Shown here: one piece after another, positions 1-8,189 of the stretch | Layout: each line of letters begins with the position of its first letter | How positions within the stretch are numbered: position 1 is the stretch's first letter | Source: Thiotrichales bacterium | GTDB lineage: Bacteria > Pseudomonadota > Gammaproteobacteria > JAABTG01 | Assembly (NCBI GenBank): GCA_011389995.1 | Contig: JAABTG010000039.1 | Location: 1 to 35,458, forward strand | DNA: 35,458 nucleotides | Direction: 5' to 3' | Made by a program: the position numbers and the translations under genes | The notes under the pieces: generated by a model | Databases searched by the model: none | What the model was told of the DNA's origin: nothing | Seen by the model: the letters and a program-made list of their open reading frames with translations, nothing else

Positions 1-17
1 CGGCGGTCGGTCCTACC

Positions 18-88
18 GGCCCCCGGCCCCCGACCCCCGGCCCCCGGCCCCCGGCCCCCGGCCCCCATAACATAGGACAAAGGGGGCC
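18..88. repeat. Heptanucleotide tandem repeat GGCCCCC x7 with inverted copy
   Basis: Seven consecutive 7-bp units, GGCCCCC with one GACCCCC variant, fill 18-66. After a 15-nt spacer (67-81, which contains one GGACAAA heptamer at 75-81) the inverse GGGGGCC follows at 82-88, so the last unit can pair with it as a 7-bp hairpin. It lies just downstream of the minus-strand K+ channel stop. It might act as an end-of-transcript structure, but there is no T-tract. Confidence 0.8.
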
Positions 89-104
89 GGGCAAATGACC
101 CGGA

Positions 105-1811
105 TCAAACTCTGCGGCGCCGGCGCAACCGCTGCCATATCCAGCCCTCGGGGCCGACGGTACCGTGGAGCACGAAGTTGAGGGTACCGAAGTGGCAAAG
201 GGACCAGCGCAGACGGGTGAAGGCGGCATCGGTGCCACAAAGCAGCAGACGATCATCCCCATGGAGGGTGGTTTCGCCACCCGGCAGGGCGGTGTATTCC
301 TCGCCGCCCCGCTCCAGCATGAGGGCAATGATGGGCAGGGGTTCGCTGCGATTCCATGGGTCCCGCAACAGATGAGACAAGGTGACGCGATGGCCCTCGC
401 GGATCAGGCAATGGAGGGGGGGAGCGTCCGCGGACGTGACATTGATGGTGCGTACCAGGGGCACCCGATCCTCCACCAGAGCGGAGATGCGGCTCACCAG
501 CTGGCAGGCCCAGGCATCGTTGCGCATCAGGGCCCGCTCCGTGAACTCGTGGACCAGGGGGATGTCCAGCAACGCCCGGATGCGATCGGCGATGATGGTG
601 CTGGGATGCATCACCATGTCGGCGTCCACCTTGTCGAACAGGGTCTTGTTGTCCTCCAGGTTCTGGCGCACGGTGATGAACAGCCTGGGGTTGAGATCCT
701 TGGCGGTCATGACGATGGACAGGTTGTTGGCATCGTTGTCCGTGCCCGCCACCAGGCCCACGGCCTCGGTGATGCGTGCCGCCCGCAGGGTATCGGCCTC
801 GGTCCCCCAGCCCTCCACCAGTTCGCAGTCGGGCCGGCCCGTGCGATCGGGTGTGGCCTCCACCACCACGCAGGTGATGCCCTGCTGCTTCAGTTTCTGG
901 TACACGGCCTTGCCGAAGCGGCCGTAGCCGCAGATCACCCAGTGCCCGGCCCTGGGCGGATAGACGGGCTCGGCCACCTCGCTGTTCTCCAGACCCGTCA
1001 GCCAGCGGTTCAGCAGATAGGTGCAGGGCGCGTGCAGGGCCGTGGCCAGATGAGCGGCGAAGGTGTCGAAAGGGTCGATGATGTGGTCGGTGCCGAAGGA
1101 GGCCATGTTGGCCTCCACCTCCCGCGAGTCGGCCCTGCAGATAGCCTTGACGCTGGGACGCAACAGCTTCACGCCGATGGCGATCTGCAGATTCACTGCA
1201 TTGGAATTGGTGAGGGCCACCACCCCCTCGCAACGCCGGTGGCCGAGCCCGGCATCGATAAGGGTCTGGGGGCGGCTGGCATCGGCGTGGAGGGCGGGGA
1301 CGTATTCCCGCAGGTTCTCCAGTTTCAGCAGGTTGGTGCGGGCCTCGTCCATGTCCACCACGACGGCATTATGGCCGTGCTCCGTGAGGGCGCTCACCAG
1401 GGCGCTGCCGGTCTCACCGTAGCCACACACCAGATAGAAGGGCTCCGTCATACGCCTGACCCTTAGCACGAAGCGCTGGTTACGGATGGCCTCCTGGAAG
1501 GTCTGGTCCTGGAGCAGGGCGAGTATGGTACCGAGGGCGTAGATCCACGCCACCACCGTGGCGTAGATCATCATGGTCACCCACATCCGCTGGGCATCGG
1601 TGAAGGGATAAGGGATCTCGCCGAAGCCGATGGTGGTGGAGGTATAGCTCACGATGTAGAAGGCCTGGAAGATCCCCATATGCCAGACATTGCCGTCGGC
1701 ATCCTGCCCGGGGATCACCACCAGCCCCGTTACTGCCACGGTGTAGGCCAGCACCAGGGTCACCAGGGGCTGGCGCATGCGCCGCATCACCAGGAACACG
1801 ATGCTGTTCAT
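105..1811 (-). CDS. Two-TM potassium channel with tandem RCK (TrkA-N) domains
   Basis: This 568-aa inner-membrane protein is a predicted K+ channel. A first TM segment spans about residues 14-34. A pore loop carries the selectivity filter TTIGFGE (59-65), a variant of the usual TVGYGD. A second TM segment follows at about 78-100. The cytoplasmic part has two RCK/TrkA-N Rossmann modules, with nucleotide-binding glycine motifs GYGETG (about 130) and GYGRFG (about 295), and a C-terminal TrkA-C-like region. It lies 29 nt downstream of the small membrane gene at 1841-2224 on the same strand, so the two are probably co-transcribed. The ribosome-binding site is weak, consistent with coupling to the upstream gene. 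The Phe and Glu in the filter suggest selectivity or conductance may differ from canonical channels; K+ transport is the family expectation, not shown. Confidence 0.88.
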   Translation of the reverse strand: MNSIVFLVMRRMRQPLVTLVLAYTVAVTGLVVIPGQDADGNVWHMGIFQAFYIVSYTSTTIGFGEIPYPFTDAQRMWVTMMIYATVVAWIYALGTILALLQDQTFQEAIRNQRFVLRVRRMTEPFYLVCGYGETGSALVSALTEHGHNAVVVDMDEARTNLLKLENLREYVPALHADASRPQTLIDAGLGHRRCEGVVALTNSNAVNLQIAIGVKLLRPSVKAICRADSREVEANMASFGTDHIIDPFDTFAAHLATALHAPCTYLLNRWLTGLENSEVAEPVYPPRAGHWVICGYGRFGKAVYQKLKQQGITCVVVEATPDRTGRPDCELVEGWGTEADTLRAARITEAVGLVAGTDNDANNLSIVMTAKDLNPRLFITVRQNLEDNKTLFDKVDADMVMHPSTIIADRIRALLDIPLVHEFTERALMRNDAWACQLVSRISALVEDRVPLVRTINVTSADAPPLHCLIREGHRVTLSHLLRDPWNRSEPLPIIALMLERGGEEYTALPGGETTLHGDDRLLLCGTDAAFTRLRWSLCHFGTLNFVLHGTVGPEGWIWQRLRRRRRV

Positions 1812-1840
1812 GGGCTACCGGATCTTGTAGGGAGCGGCAT

Positions 1841-2224
1841 TCAGCGCCGCATCATCATGGTTTCCATCAGCAGCAGCACCACCGACACCACGTTGGCCAG
1901 CATGGCGCCGCCGGCCAGGGAGACGATGCTCGCCATCACCCGCGGCGTGAGCACCCCGTCGCCGGTGTAGACGGCGAGGGTCCACACCAGGGCCGCCGCC
2001 AGCAACTGCAGGACGGCCACCAGGGAGGAGGCCAGCATCACCGCGCCCATCTGGCTGCGGTCACCGAACTTCAACATGGTGGCGATGATGTTCACCACCA
2101 CCGCCGCGAACAGCTCATAGACGTCGTGATGGGCGGGATCGTCGATGTCCCCCACATAGAAGCCGAAGTTCAAGGTCAGGGCCAGCACGATGAAGAAGCC
2201 GAAGAGGACCTTTTCTGGATTCAT
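1841..2224 (-). CDS. Small four-helix membrane protein, DUF6394-like
   Basis: This 127-aa protein begins MNPEKVLFGFFIVLALTLNF and has about four hydrophobic segments (7-24, 42-60, 68-90, 95-120). The pattern matches what I recall of the DUF6394 family of proteobacterial membrane proteins, whose function is unknown. An in-frame Met 11 codons upstream (2257) exists. I prefer 2224 because GGAG lies 7 nt before it and the membrane-inserting sequence then starts at once. It immediately precedes the K+ channel gene, suggesting an accessory or regulatory partner of that channel. That partnership is inference from gene order only. Confidence 0.72.
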   Translation of the reverse strand: MNPEKVLFGFFIVLALTLNFGFYVGDIDDPAHHDVYELFAAVVVNIIATMLKFGDRSQMGAVMLASSLVAVLQLLAAALVWTLAVYTGDGVLTPRVMASIVSLAGGAMLANVVSVVLLLMETMMMRR

Positions 2225-2327
2225 GGATGGTCTCCGCCCGTTGAGGGCCGTGGTCATTTATGTTAAGCACGGAAGCAGTGAACGGTAATCCGAAGATTCT
2301 GCGACAGGCTCGTCTCCCAGGTGACTC

Positions 2328-3080
2328 ATGATAGAACGCATCCCCAGCCGGGGCATCCCGAATATGCCCTCCATCATCCTCCCGGTCCTTTGCTGTTTCG
2401 CCCTGACGGGCACCGCCGCCGAGCCCTCCGACGAACGGGAGGGGCTCATGGAAGAGGTGCGCCGCGACATCGCCACCCTGCCGGAGATGCTCGATGAGGA
2501 GCGCCTCGATCCCCGGGTTGATGAGGCCATGTCGCGGGTGCCCCGCCACGAATTCGTGCCCCCGGAGGCGCGGGATCGGGCCTACGCCAACCGCCCCCTC
2601 CCCATCGGCCACGGTCAGACCATCTCCCAGCCCCTCATCGTCGCCCTCATGACGGACCTGCTGAACATCGACGGGGACTCCCGCGTCTTCGAGCTCGGTA
2701 CCGGCTCGGGCTACCAGGCGGCGGTGCTGGCGGAGATCGCCGCCGAGGTGTACACGGTGGAGATCATCCCGGAACTGGGCCAGCGGGCCCGCGAGACCCT
2801 GCAAGACCTCGGCTATGACAACGTCACGGTAAAGGTGGGCGACGGCTACCACGGCTGGCCCGATCATGCCCCCTTCGATGCCATCATCGTCACCGCCGCC
2901 GGCGACCACATCCCGCCGCCCCTCATCCGGCAACTCAAGCCCGGCGGGCACATGGTGATCCCGGTGGGCAACCGCTACGCCACCCAGCAGCTGATGGTGG
3001 TCACCAAGGAAGAGGATGGTTCGGTCAGGACACGCTCCGTCCTGCCCGTGAGATTCGTGCCCATCACCGGGGGGCATTAG
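2328..3080 (+). CDS. pcm: Protein-L-isoaspartate O-methyltransferase-like, with export signal
   Basis: The 250-aa product belongs to the PCMT family, which uses SAM to methyl-esterify L-isoaspartyl residues for repair of aged proteins. Family signatures are visible: VPRHEFVPP (about 71-79), GHGQTISQP (about 94-102), and SAM motif I ELGTGSGYQA (about 121-130). The Asp/Gly-rich later motifs and the conserved GGHMVIPVG are also present. An N-terminal hydrophobic stretch (about 13-31, ending GTAAEP) looks like a signal peptide, so the enzyme may be periplasmic, as is seen in a subset of Pcm-like proteins. The start at 2328 has AGGTG 4 nt upstream; Met-13 (2364) is an alternative that leaves the signal intact. 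It is divergent from the channel operon. Family is secure; cell location is inferred. Confidence 0.85.
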   Translation: MIERIPSRGIPNMPSIILPVLCCFALTGTAAEPSDEREGLMEEVRRDIATLPEMLDEERLDPRVDEAMSRVPRHEFVPPEARDRAYANRPLPIGHGQTISQPLIVALMTDLLNIDGDSRVFELGTGSGYQAAVLAEIAAEVYTVEIIPELGQRARETLQDLGYDNVTVKVGDGYHGWPDHAPFDAIIVTAAGDHIPPPLIRQLKPGGHMVIPVGNRYATQQLMVVTKEEDGSVRTRSVLPVRFVPITGGH

Positions 3081-3084
3081 GTTT

Positions 3085-3161
3085 TTTGTCCTTTGTCCTT
3101 TGTCCTTTGTCCTTTGTCCTTTGTCCTTTGTCCTTTGTCCTTTGTCCTTTGTCCTTTGTCC
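3085..3161. repeat. TTTGTCC x11 perfect heptanucleotide tandem repeat
   Basis: Eleven perfect head-to-tail copies of TTTGTCC follow the pcm stop codon after four bases. The complementary heptamer GGACAAA recurs three times at 3348-3368 and once at 75-81, so the two arrays flanking 3162-3347 face each other and could pair in RNA or single-stranded DNA. The array has no spacers, so it is not CRISPR. The pattern is like the short tandemly repeated sequences known from cyanobacteria. Copy number is expected to vary by slippage. Confidence 0.95.
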
Positions 3162-3339
3162 TTCAACAGTCTCCGGGGCGTGAAGGGGAAATGGCAACCC
3201 TTCGGATGGCCCCTGCGCTACCCGCGGCCTGGAGGCGCGACGGGATCGGGATTTGCAAGTAAACCCCTGACAGCAGGCGACGCCCTTGCCACCGCCCATC
3301 GTCCATCGCCAATAACCAGGCGCTAGGGGCTAGGGACCA

Positions 3340-5793
3340 ATGACCAAGGACAAAGGACAAAGGACAAAGAACCAACCCCACATCCCCTGGGTCGCGGTGG
3401 GTCTCATATCCGCCGCGGCCCTGGCCTTCGAGCTGCTGCTGACCCGCATCTTCTCCATCGTCCACTGGCATCACCTGGTGGGCATGATCGTCAGCCTCGC
3501 CCTGCTGGGCTACGGCGCCAGCGGTACCTTCCTGACCCTGCTGGGGGAGCGCCTGCACCGCCACTTCGCTGCTTTGTTCGTGGCCAACGCCCTGGTCTTC
3601 ACCCTGGGGACCGGCGCCGCGGTGTGGGTCATCGACCTGGTGCCCCTGAATCCCCTGGAGCTGCCCTGGGACCGCCGCCAGCCCTTCTACCTGATGGCCG
3701 TTTATGCCGCCGCCGCGGTGCCGTTCCTGGGGGCCGCCAACTGCATCGGCATGGCCCTGGTGGCCTTCGCCGGCCGCGGCCACCGCATCTACGCCGTGGA
3801 CCTGGCCGGCGCCGGCCTGGGGGTGGTGGCCGTGACGGCCGTCCTCTGGCTATGGCATCCCGCCCACGTGTTATGGCTGCTGTACGGTGTCGGCCTCGCC
3901 GCCGCCCTCGCGGGCGGCCTGGAGACGGGCCTGAACCGGGCCGCCCTGACGGCCTCCGTGGCCATCACCGGCCTCGTCACGGCCGCCCTGCTGGGGCTCG
4001 TCGAGGTGGACAACGCGCCCTACAAGGCCCTGCCCCAGGCCACCGCCACCCTCGGCGCACGGGTGGAGCTGGAGCGGCCCGGGCCCCTGGGCATCGTCAC
4101 CGTGGTGGCCAACGACCGGGTGCCCTTCCGCCATGCCCCGGGGCTCAGCCTCACCCACCCCGGTCCCACGGTGCCCCAGCGCGCCCTGTTCGTGGATGGC
4201 GAGGGGGCCGGCAGCCTGACGCCCCTGGATGAGGGACGGCCGCCGGCGTTCCTGGACCATCTGGTCTCCACCCTGCCCTACCGGCTGGTGGACGAGCCCC
4301 GGGTGTTGCTGCTGGGGCCGGCGGGCAACCACGACCTGCTCCAGGCCATGGCCCATGGTGCCCCGGCGGTGACCGCCGTGGAGCCCAACCCCGGCCTGGC
4401 GCGGCTGCTGACCGCAGACTACGCGGCCTATACCGGGGATATGTTCGCGCGGCCGCGGCATCGCCTGGCGGTAACGGAACCCCGCACCTACGCCCAGGGC
4501 AGCCATGAGACCTATGACCTGGTGGTGATGGACCTCGGCAATGCCGGCGGCGTGGGCGGGCTGCAATCCCAGAAGGCCAGCTTCCGCATCACCACCGAGG
4601 CCCTGGAGGCCTACCTGGGGCGGCTGTCGCCCCGCGGCCTCCTGGCCATTTCGGGCAGCCTCCAGCAGCCGCCCCGGGAAAGCCTGAAACTGGCGGCCAC
4701 CGCCCGGGACGCCCTGCTGGCCGCCGGCCACCCCGAGCCCGCCCGCCACCTGGCCATGGTGCGGAACTGGCAGCGCTTCGTCATGGTGGTGGGTACCCGG
4801 CCCCTGTCTGCCGCGACCGGCGATGCCGTGCGTCGGTTCTGTGCCGGTCATGGCTTCGATCTGGTGGCCCTGCCCGGCATGGAGCGGGACGAGGCCAATC
4901 GCCACCATGTCCTGGACGGCCCCCGCTACCATGACGGCGTAAACCGCCTGCTGGGGCCCGGGGCCGAGGCCTTCGCCGAGGCCTATCCCTTCGCCATCAC
5001 CCCGGCCACGGATGACCGCCCCTTCTTCTTCCGGTTTTCCCGGTGGGACAACGCTGCCGACCTGTTTAACCTGCCGGCGGGCACGGGCTTCGCCCACATG
5101 GACTGGGCCTACTGGATGGCCGTGGCCGCCCTCCTCCAGGCCCTGGTACTGGCCCTGGCGCTGATACTCCTGCCCCTGGTGGTGTTACGCCGCAGCCGTG
5201 CCGGGGCCGGCCTCAAGCTCCGCACCGCCGCCTACTTCGCCTGCGTGGGCCTCGCCTTCCTGTTCGTGGAGATCGCCTTCATCCAGCATCTGCAGCTGTT
5301 GCTGGGGCACCCGGTGCACGCCACCGCCGTGGTGCTGGCGGGTTTCCTGGTGTGGGCAGGCCTCGGCAGCTACCTGTCCCGCCAGCCCCTGGGCCGGCGC
5401 CGGCCCCCGTCCCTGCCCCTTCGTCTGGCCGTGGCGGTGGCAGTCATCGCGCTGCTCGCGGTCGCCTATATCCTGTGGATGCCCGCCCTGGTGGGAGCCG
5501 TGCTGGGGGAGTCCTTCGCCCTGCGCCTCGGCGTCGCCATGGCCCTCATCGCCCCCCTCGCCCTGGCCATGGGGATGCCCTTTCCCCTGGGGCTCGCCCT
5601 GGTGGAGGAGCGGTCCACGGACCTGCTGCCCTGGGCCTGGGGCATCAACGGCTGCGCCTCGGTGGTAAGCGCCATCGCCGCCACCCTGCTCGCCATGGAG
5701 ATAGGCTTCAGCGGCCTGGTGATGCTGGCGGTACTGCTCTACCTGCCGCTGCCGCTGCTGTTCCGGAGGCGCGTCTCGGCCACCGGCACCTGA
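3340..5793 (+). CDS. Membrane-embedded spermidine-synthase-like protein
   Basis: The 817-aa protein has an N-terminal bundle of about six TM helices (starting near GLISAAALAFELLLTRIFS). A soluble spermidine/spermine-synthase-like Rossmann domain follows (about 310-540: LLLGPAGNHD, VEPNPGLARL, then a region around YDLVVMDLGNAG). A second TM bundle (about 590-810) completes it. This is the fused transporter/spermidine synthase architecture common in proteobacteria. Classical aminopropyltransferases have an acidic catalytic pair in place of the DLGNAGG region, so true polyamine synthesis is doubtful and the substrate is unknown. The first codons, MTKDKGQRTKNQ, are encoded by the GGACAAA repeat array, so the natural start could instead be internal. 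It lies downstream of pcm on the same strand, 259 bp away. Confidence 0.75.
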   Translation: MTKDKGQRTKNQPHIPWVAVGLISAAALAFELLLTRIFSIVHWHHLVGMIVSLALLGYGASGTFLTLLGERLHRHFAALFVANALVFTLGTGAAVWVIDLVPLNPLELPWDRRQPFYLMAVYAAAAVPFLGAANCIGMALVAFAGRGHRIYAVDLAGAGLGVVAVTAVLWLWHPAHVLWLLYGVGLAAALAGGLETGLNRAALTASVAITGLVTAALLGLVEVDNAPYKALPQATATLGARVELERPGPLGIVTVVANDRVPFRHAPGLSLTHPGPTVPQRALFVDGEGAGSLTPLDEGRPPAFLDHLVSTLPYRLVDEPRVLLLGPAGNHDLLQAMAHGAPAVTAVEPNPGLARLLTADYAAYTGDMFARPRHRLAVTEPRTYAQGSHETYDLVVMDLGNAGGVGGLQSQKASFRITTEALEAYLGRLSPRGLLAISGSLQQPPRESLKLAATARDALLAAGHPEPARHLAMVRNWQRFVMVVGTRPLSAATGDAVRRFCAGHGFDLVALPGMERDEANRHHVLDGPRYHDGVNRLLGPGAEAFAEAYPFAITPATDDRPFFFRFSRWDNAADLFNLPAGTGFAHMDWAYWMAVAALLQALVLALALILLPLVVLRRSRAGAGLKLRTAAYFACVGLAFLFVEIAFIQHLQLLLGHPVHATAVVLAGFLVWAGLGSYLSRQPLGRRRPPSLPLRLAVAVAVIALLAVAYILWMPALVGAVLGESFALRLGVAMALIAPLALAMGMPFPLGLALVEERSTDLLPWAWGINGCASVVSAIAATLLAMEIGFSGLVMLAVLLYLPLPLLFRRRVSATGT
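3348..3368. repeat. GGACAAA x3, inverse of the TTTGTCC array, inside a start region
   Basis: Three tandem copies of GGACAAA (3348-3354, 3355-3361, 3362-3368) begin 8 nt after the ATG of the downstream gene and encode a basic N-terminus reading KDKGQRTK. They are the exact reverse complement of the eleven-copy array at 3085-3161. Confidence 0.9.
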
Positions 5794-5810
5794 GTCGAAG
5801 GCATGCCTGG

Positions 5811-5828
5811 CAGGCGCCGTGGCGCCTG
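5811..5828. terminator. Candidate bidirectional hairpin between convergent genes
   Basis: CAGGCGCC-GT-GGCGCCTG is a perfect 8-bp inverted repeat (a 7-bp stem if a 4-nt loop is needed). It lies 17 nt after the spermidine-synthase-like stop and before the convergent NrfD gene end. There is no U-tract on either strand, so termination is only a possibility. Confidence 0.4.
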
Positions 5829-5944
5829 GCGGACCCGCGACTTAATCGTACCTCCACCCGGCCATGCCCGGGCCAGGGTGCCCTGACAGGCGCGGCCCCG
5901 GGTGAGCACCGGCCGGCGGGGCCGGCCCGTCCCGCGTCGGCCCG

Positions 5945-7252
5945 TCAGGCCTTCGCCCCTTCGGCCTCGGGCTCGGCGGCGGTGGCCTGGCGGGAGGGGC
6001 CGCCGGCGGGTGCGCAGGCGCGGCCGTCCCTGCCCGCCTCCAGGAACCGGCACTGAATGGGCACCGCCATCTTCGCCAGCAGGGTGAAGATGAGCAGGCC
6101 GATGGCGAGGATACCGAGGGACACCGCCACCTCCGTGAAACTGGGGGCGTACTCGAACACTTCGCCGAGGGGGGTGGGGATGAAGCCGGGGATGACGAAG
6201 CCCATGCCCTTCTCGATCCAGATGCCGACGATGGTCATCACCAGGGCCAGATTCATGGTGACGGGATTGTGCCGCAGGGGGTGGATCATGAGGATGACAG
6301 TGGCCGCCGCCAGCAGCCCTACGGCAGTCCAGATCCAGGGCACCAGGGCCGCGCGCTCGCCGAGACCGAAGAACAGATAGCGGGCCGGGAGAGAGTGCTC
6401 GGTCTCGTCGTAGAACTCCGTGAACAGCTCCGCGCCGAGGAAGAACAGGGTGATCTGGAGGGCGAAGGTGGTCACCAGGGCAAGGTGATTGATGACGCTC
6501 TGGGGGATCGGGTAGGCCGTGACGTGGCGGATGATCTGCAGGCCGATGGCCATGATGGCCGGCCCCGAGGCGAAGGCCGAGGCGATGAAGCGGGGCGCCA
6601 GCAAGGCCGTGTGCCAGTAGGCGCGGCCGCTCGCCGCGGCATACAGAAAGGCGGTGACGGTGTGGATGGCGAAGGCCCACAGGATGGCCAGCAGCACGAT
6701 GGGGAAATAGCGCCGCTCGCTGGCCTCGACGCCGCGGTAGTGGTTATAGAGGATGTAGGCCGATATGCCGAAGTTGAGCAGCAGGTAGCCGTTCAGCACG
6801 ATGACGTCCCAGGCCAGCAGGGACTGGGGGAAATTGAAACGCCCGACGAAGGGCAGCATGTGCCAGATGCGATCGGGGCGGCCGAGGTCCACCACCACGA
6901 ACAGGATGGCCATGGTGACCGCGGCGATGGCCATGGTGTCACCCATCAGCACCACGTCCTTGATGTCCTTGCGGTGGAAGATGTAGGCCGGGATCACCAG
7001 CATCACCGCCGCCGCCGCCACCCCCACCAGGAAGGTAAAGTTGGCGATGTAGAAGCCCCATGAGACCTGGTTGCTCATGTGGGTCACCGCCAGGCCCCGC
7101 TCCAGCTGGTCGAGGTAGTGCATGCCGCCGAAGGCGATGACGCCCAGCAGGAAGATCACCCATACCCAGTAGCCGGGGGGGCCCTTGGCCAGCTCACGCA
7201 GGCCGTCGGCCACGAAATTGCCGATGCCGGAGCGGAACGGGGCGTTGGTCAT
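5945..7252 (-). CDS. NrfD/DsrP-type integral membrane quinone-interacting subunit
   Basis: This 435-aa polytopic protein has about ten hydrophobic helices from PGYWVWVIFLLGVIAFGG (about 26-43) to IGLLIFTLLAKMAVP near residue 400. It fits the NrfD/PsrC superfamily, which binds (mena/ubi)quinol in the membrane and passes electrons to a periplasmic ferredoxin subunit. A long charged Ala/Pro/Glu tail follows the last helix. The start at 7252 has GAGGG 10-11 nt upstream. An ATG at 7270 overlaps the ferredoxin stop (TGATG) and would add six residues. The open frame runs further upstream to 7468 but only as an overlap with the ferredoxin gene. It is the last gene of the four-gene electron-transfer operon. 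NrfD proteins occur in many complexes, so the exact partner enzyme cannot be named. Confidence 0.85.
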   Translation of the reverse strand: MTNAPFRSGIGNFVADGLRELAKGPPGYWVWVIFLLGVIAFGGMHYLDQLERGLAVTHMSNQVSWGFYIANFTFLVGVAAAAVMLVIPAYIFHRKDIKDVVLMGDTMAIAAVTMAILFVVVDLGRPDRIWHMLPFVGRFNFPQSLLAWDVIVLNGYLLLNFGISAYILYNHYRGVEASERRYFPIVLLAILWAFAIHTVTAFLYAAASGRAYWHTALLAPRFIASAFASGPAIMAIGLQIIRHVTAYPIPQSVINHLALVTTFALQITLFFLGAELFTEFYDETEHSLPARYLFFGLGERAALVPWIWTAVGLLAAATVILMIHPLRHNPVTMNLALVMTIVGIWIEKGMGFVIPGFIPTPLGEVFEYAPSFTEVAVSLGILAIGLLIFTLLAKMAVPIQCRFLEAGRDGRACAPAGGPSRQATAAEPEAEGAKA

Positions 7253-7269
7253 GGAATCGGGTTCCCTCA

Positions 7270-8184
7270 TCAGTTGTCGCGGAAATACCAGAACTTGGGC
7301 TCGGTCCCCAGGTCTTCCTTGAGCCTGAACACCGCCTTGTGCTCCAGCACGTAGCGGATCTCGCTGTGGGGATCGAGCAGGTTGCCGAAGATACGCGCCC
7401 CCGTGGGACAGGCCTCCTGACAGGCGGGCTGACGGCCTTCGCGGGTGCGCTGGATGCAGAAGTGGCATTTCTCCACCACCCCCTTCGGACGCGGCCGGTT
7501 GCCGAGGTAATGGGTGTCGGGGTTGATCTCATCGGGCTTCAACACGGGGTTGCCCCAGTTGAAGTGGCGGGCCTGGTAGGGGCAGGCCGTCATGCAGTAG
7601 CGGCAGCCGAAGCACCAGTCGTAATCCACCACCACGATGCCGTCGGGCTCCTGCCACGTGGCCTCGATGGGACAGGCCTTGACGCAGGGCGGGTTGTCGC
7701 ACTGCATACATTGCATGGGCAGGTAGTACTTGCCCGGTGCCGGCACCAGCTCGTGGTCGTAGTAGTGGTTGGCGTGGTGCAGACCTTCGAATCCCTCCTC
7801 CATCTCGACGACCCTGATGTACTGGGTGTCCCGGGAGAGGTTGTTTTCCTCCACGCAGGCGTGGACGCAGTCGCGGTAGCCGCGGCACTTGGAGATGTTG
7901 ATGGCATAGCCGTACACCACCCCGGGCTGGGGCGGCGTGTTCTTGCACTCGATGGCCACGTCATAGCGCCGCTTCGCCTTGCGCTCGATGCGCTCGAGGG
8001 CGGCCGCCACCTCCTCCGCCGTCATGCGCTGGTAGTGCTTCTGGAAGAAATCCGCGAATACGTCACCCAGGCTGGCACCGCCCCAGGCGGGGGTCGCCGC
8101 CACGGCGGTGCCCGCGGCCAGCCCCTTGAGGAAACGGCGTCGCGCCTGCAGGGCGCTGTCGTCGGCGGGTGGTTTGCTCGACAT
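7270..8184 (-). CDS. Tat-exported four-cluster ferredoxin subunit (DsrO/NrfC-like)
   Basis: The 304-aa protein starts with a twin-arginine signal (RRRFLKGLAAG, 15-25), so it is exported folded to the periplasm. Four Cys groups are visible: C100-x2-Y103-x2-C106-x3-C110; C159/162/167/171; C191/194/197/201; and C240/243/255/259. This is the layout of the electron-wire subunit that docks on NrfD proteins. The first group has Tyr where the second Cys of CxxCxxC is expected, so one cluster may be three-iron or use another ligand. The translation start has AGGAG 8 nt upstream, inside the end of the preceding tetrahaem gene (gap of 5 bp). Its own stop abuts the NrfD start. Probable role: carrying electrons between membrane quinol and the periplasmic cytochromes. 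Confidence 0.88.
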   Translation of the reverse strand: MSSKPPADDSALQARRRFLKGLAAGTAVAATPAWGGASLGDVFADFFQKHYQRMTAEEVAAALERIERKAKRRYDVAIECKNTPPQPGVVYGYAINISKCRGYRDCVHACVEENNLSRDTQYIRVVEMEEGFEGLHHANHYYDHELVPAPGKYYLPMQCMQCDNPPCVKACPIEATWQEPDGIVVVDYDWCFGCRYCMTACPYQARHFNWGNPVLKPDEINPDTHYLGNRPRPKGVVEKCHFCIQRTREGRQPACQEACPTGARIFGNLLDPHSEIRYVLEHKAVFRLKEDLGTEPKFWYFRDN

Positions 8185-8189
8185 GTGGG

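Noticed and set aside
165..1466. 433-codon plus-strand frame opposite the K+ channel
   Set aside because: Antisense shadow; Gly/His/Gln-rich without domain features, whereas the minus strand has clear channel and RCK motifs.
3093..3326. ORF reading SFVLCPL repeats
   Set aside because: It is merely the TTTGTCC array translated; no start signal or domain.
3085..3368. CRISPR array
   Set aside because: Repeats are contiguous 7-mers with no spacers and no cas genes.
7253..7468. N-terminal extension of the NrfD gene
   Set aside because: It overlaps the ferredoxin gene in another frame; the extension is Arg/Pro-rich and lacks a ribosome-binding site.
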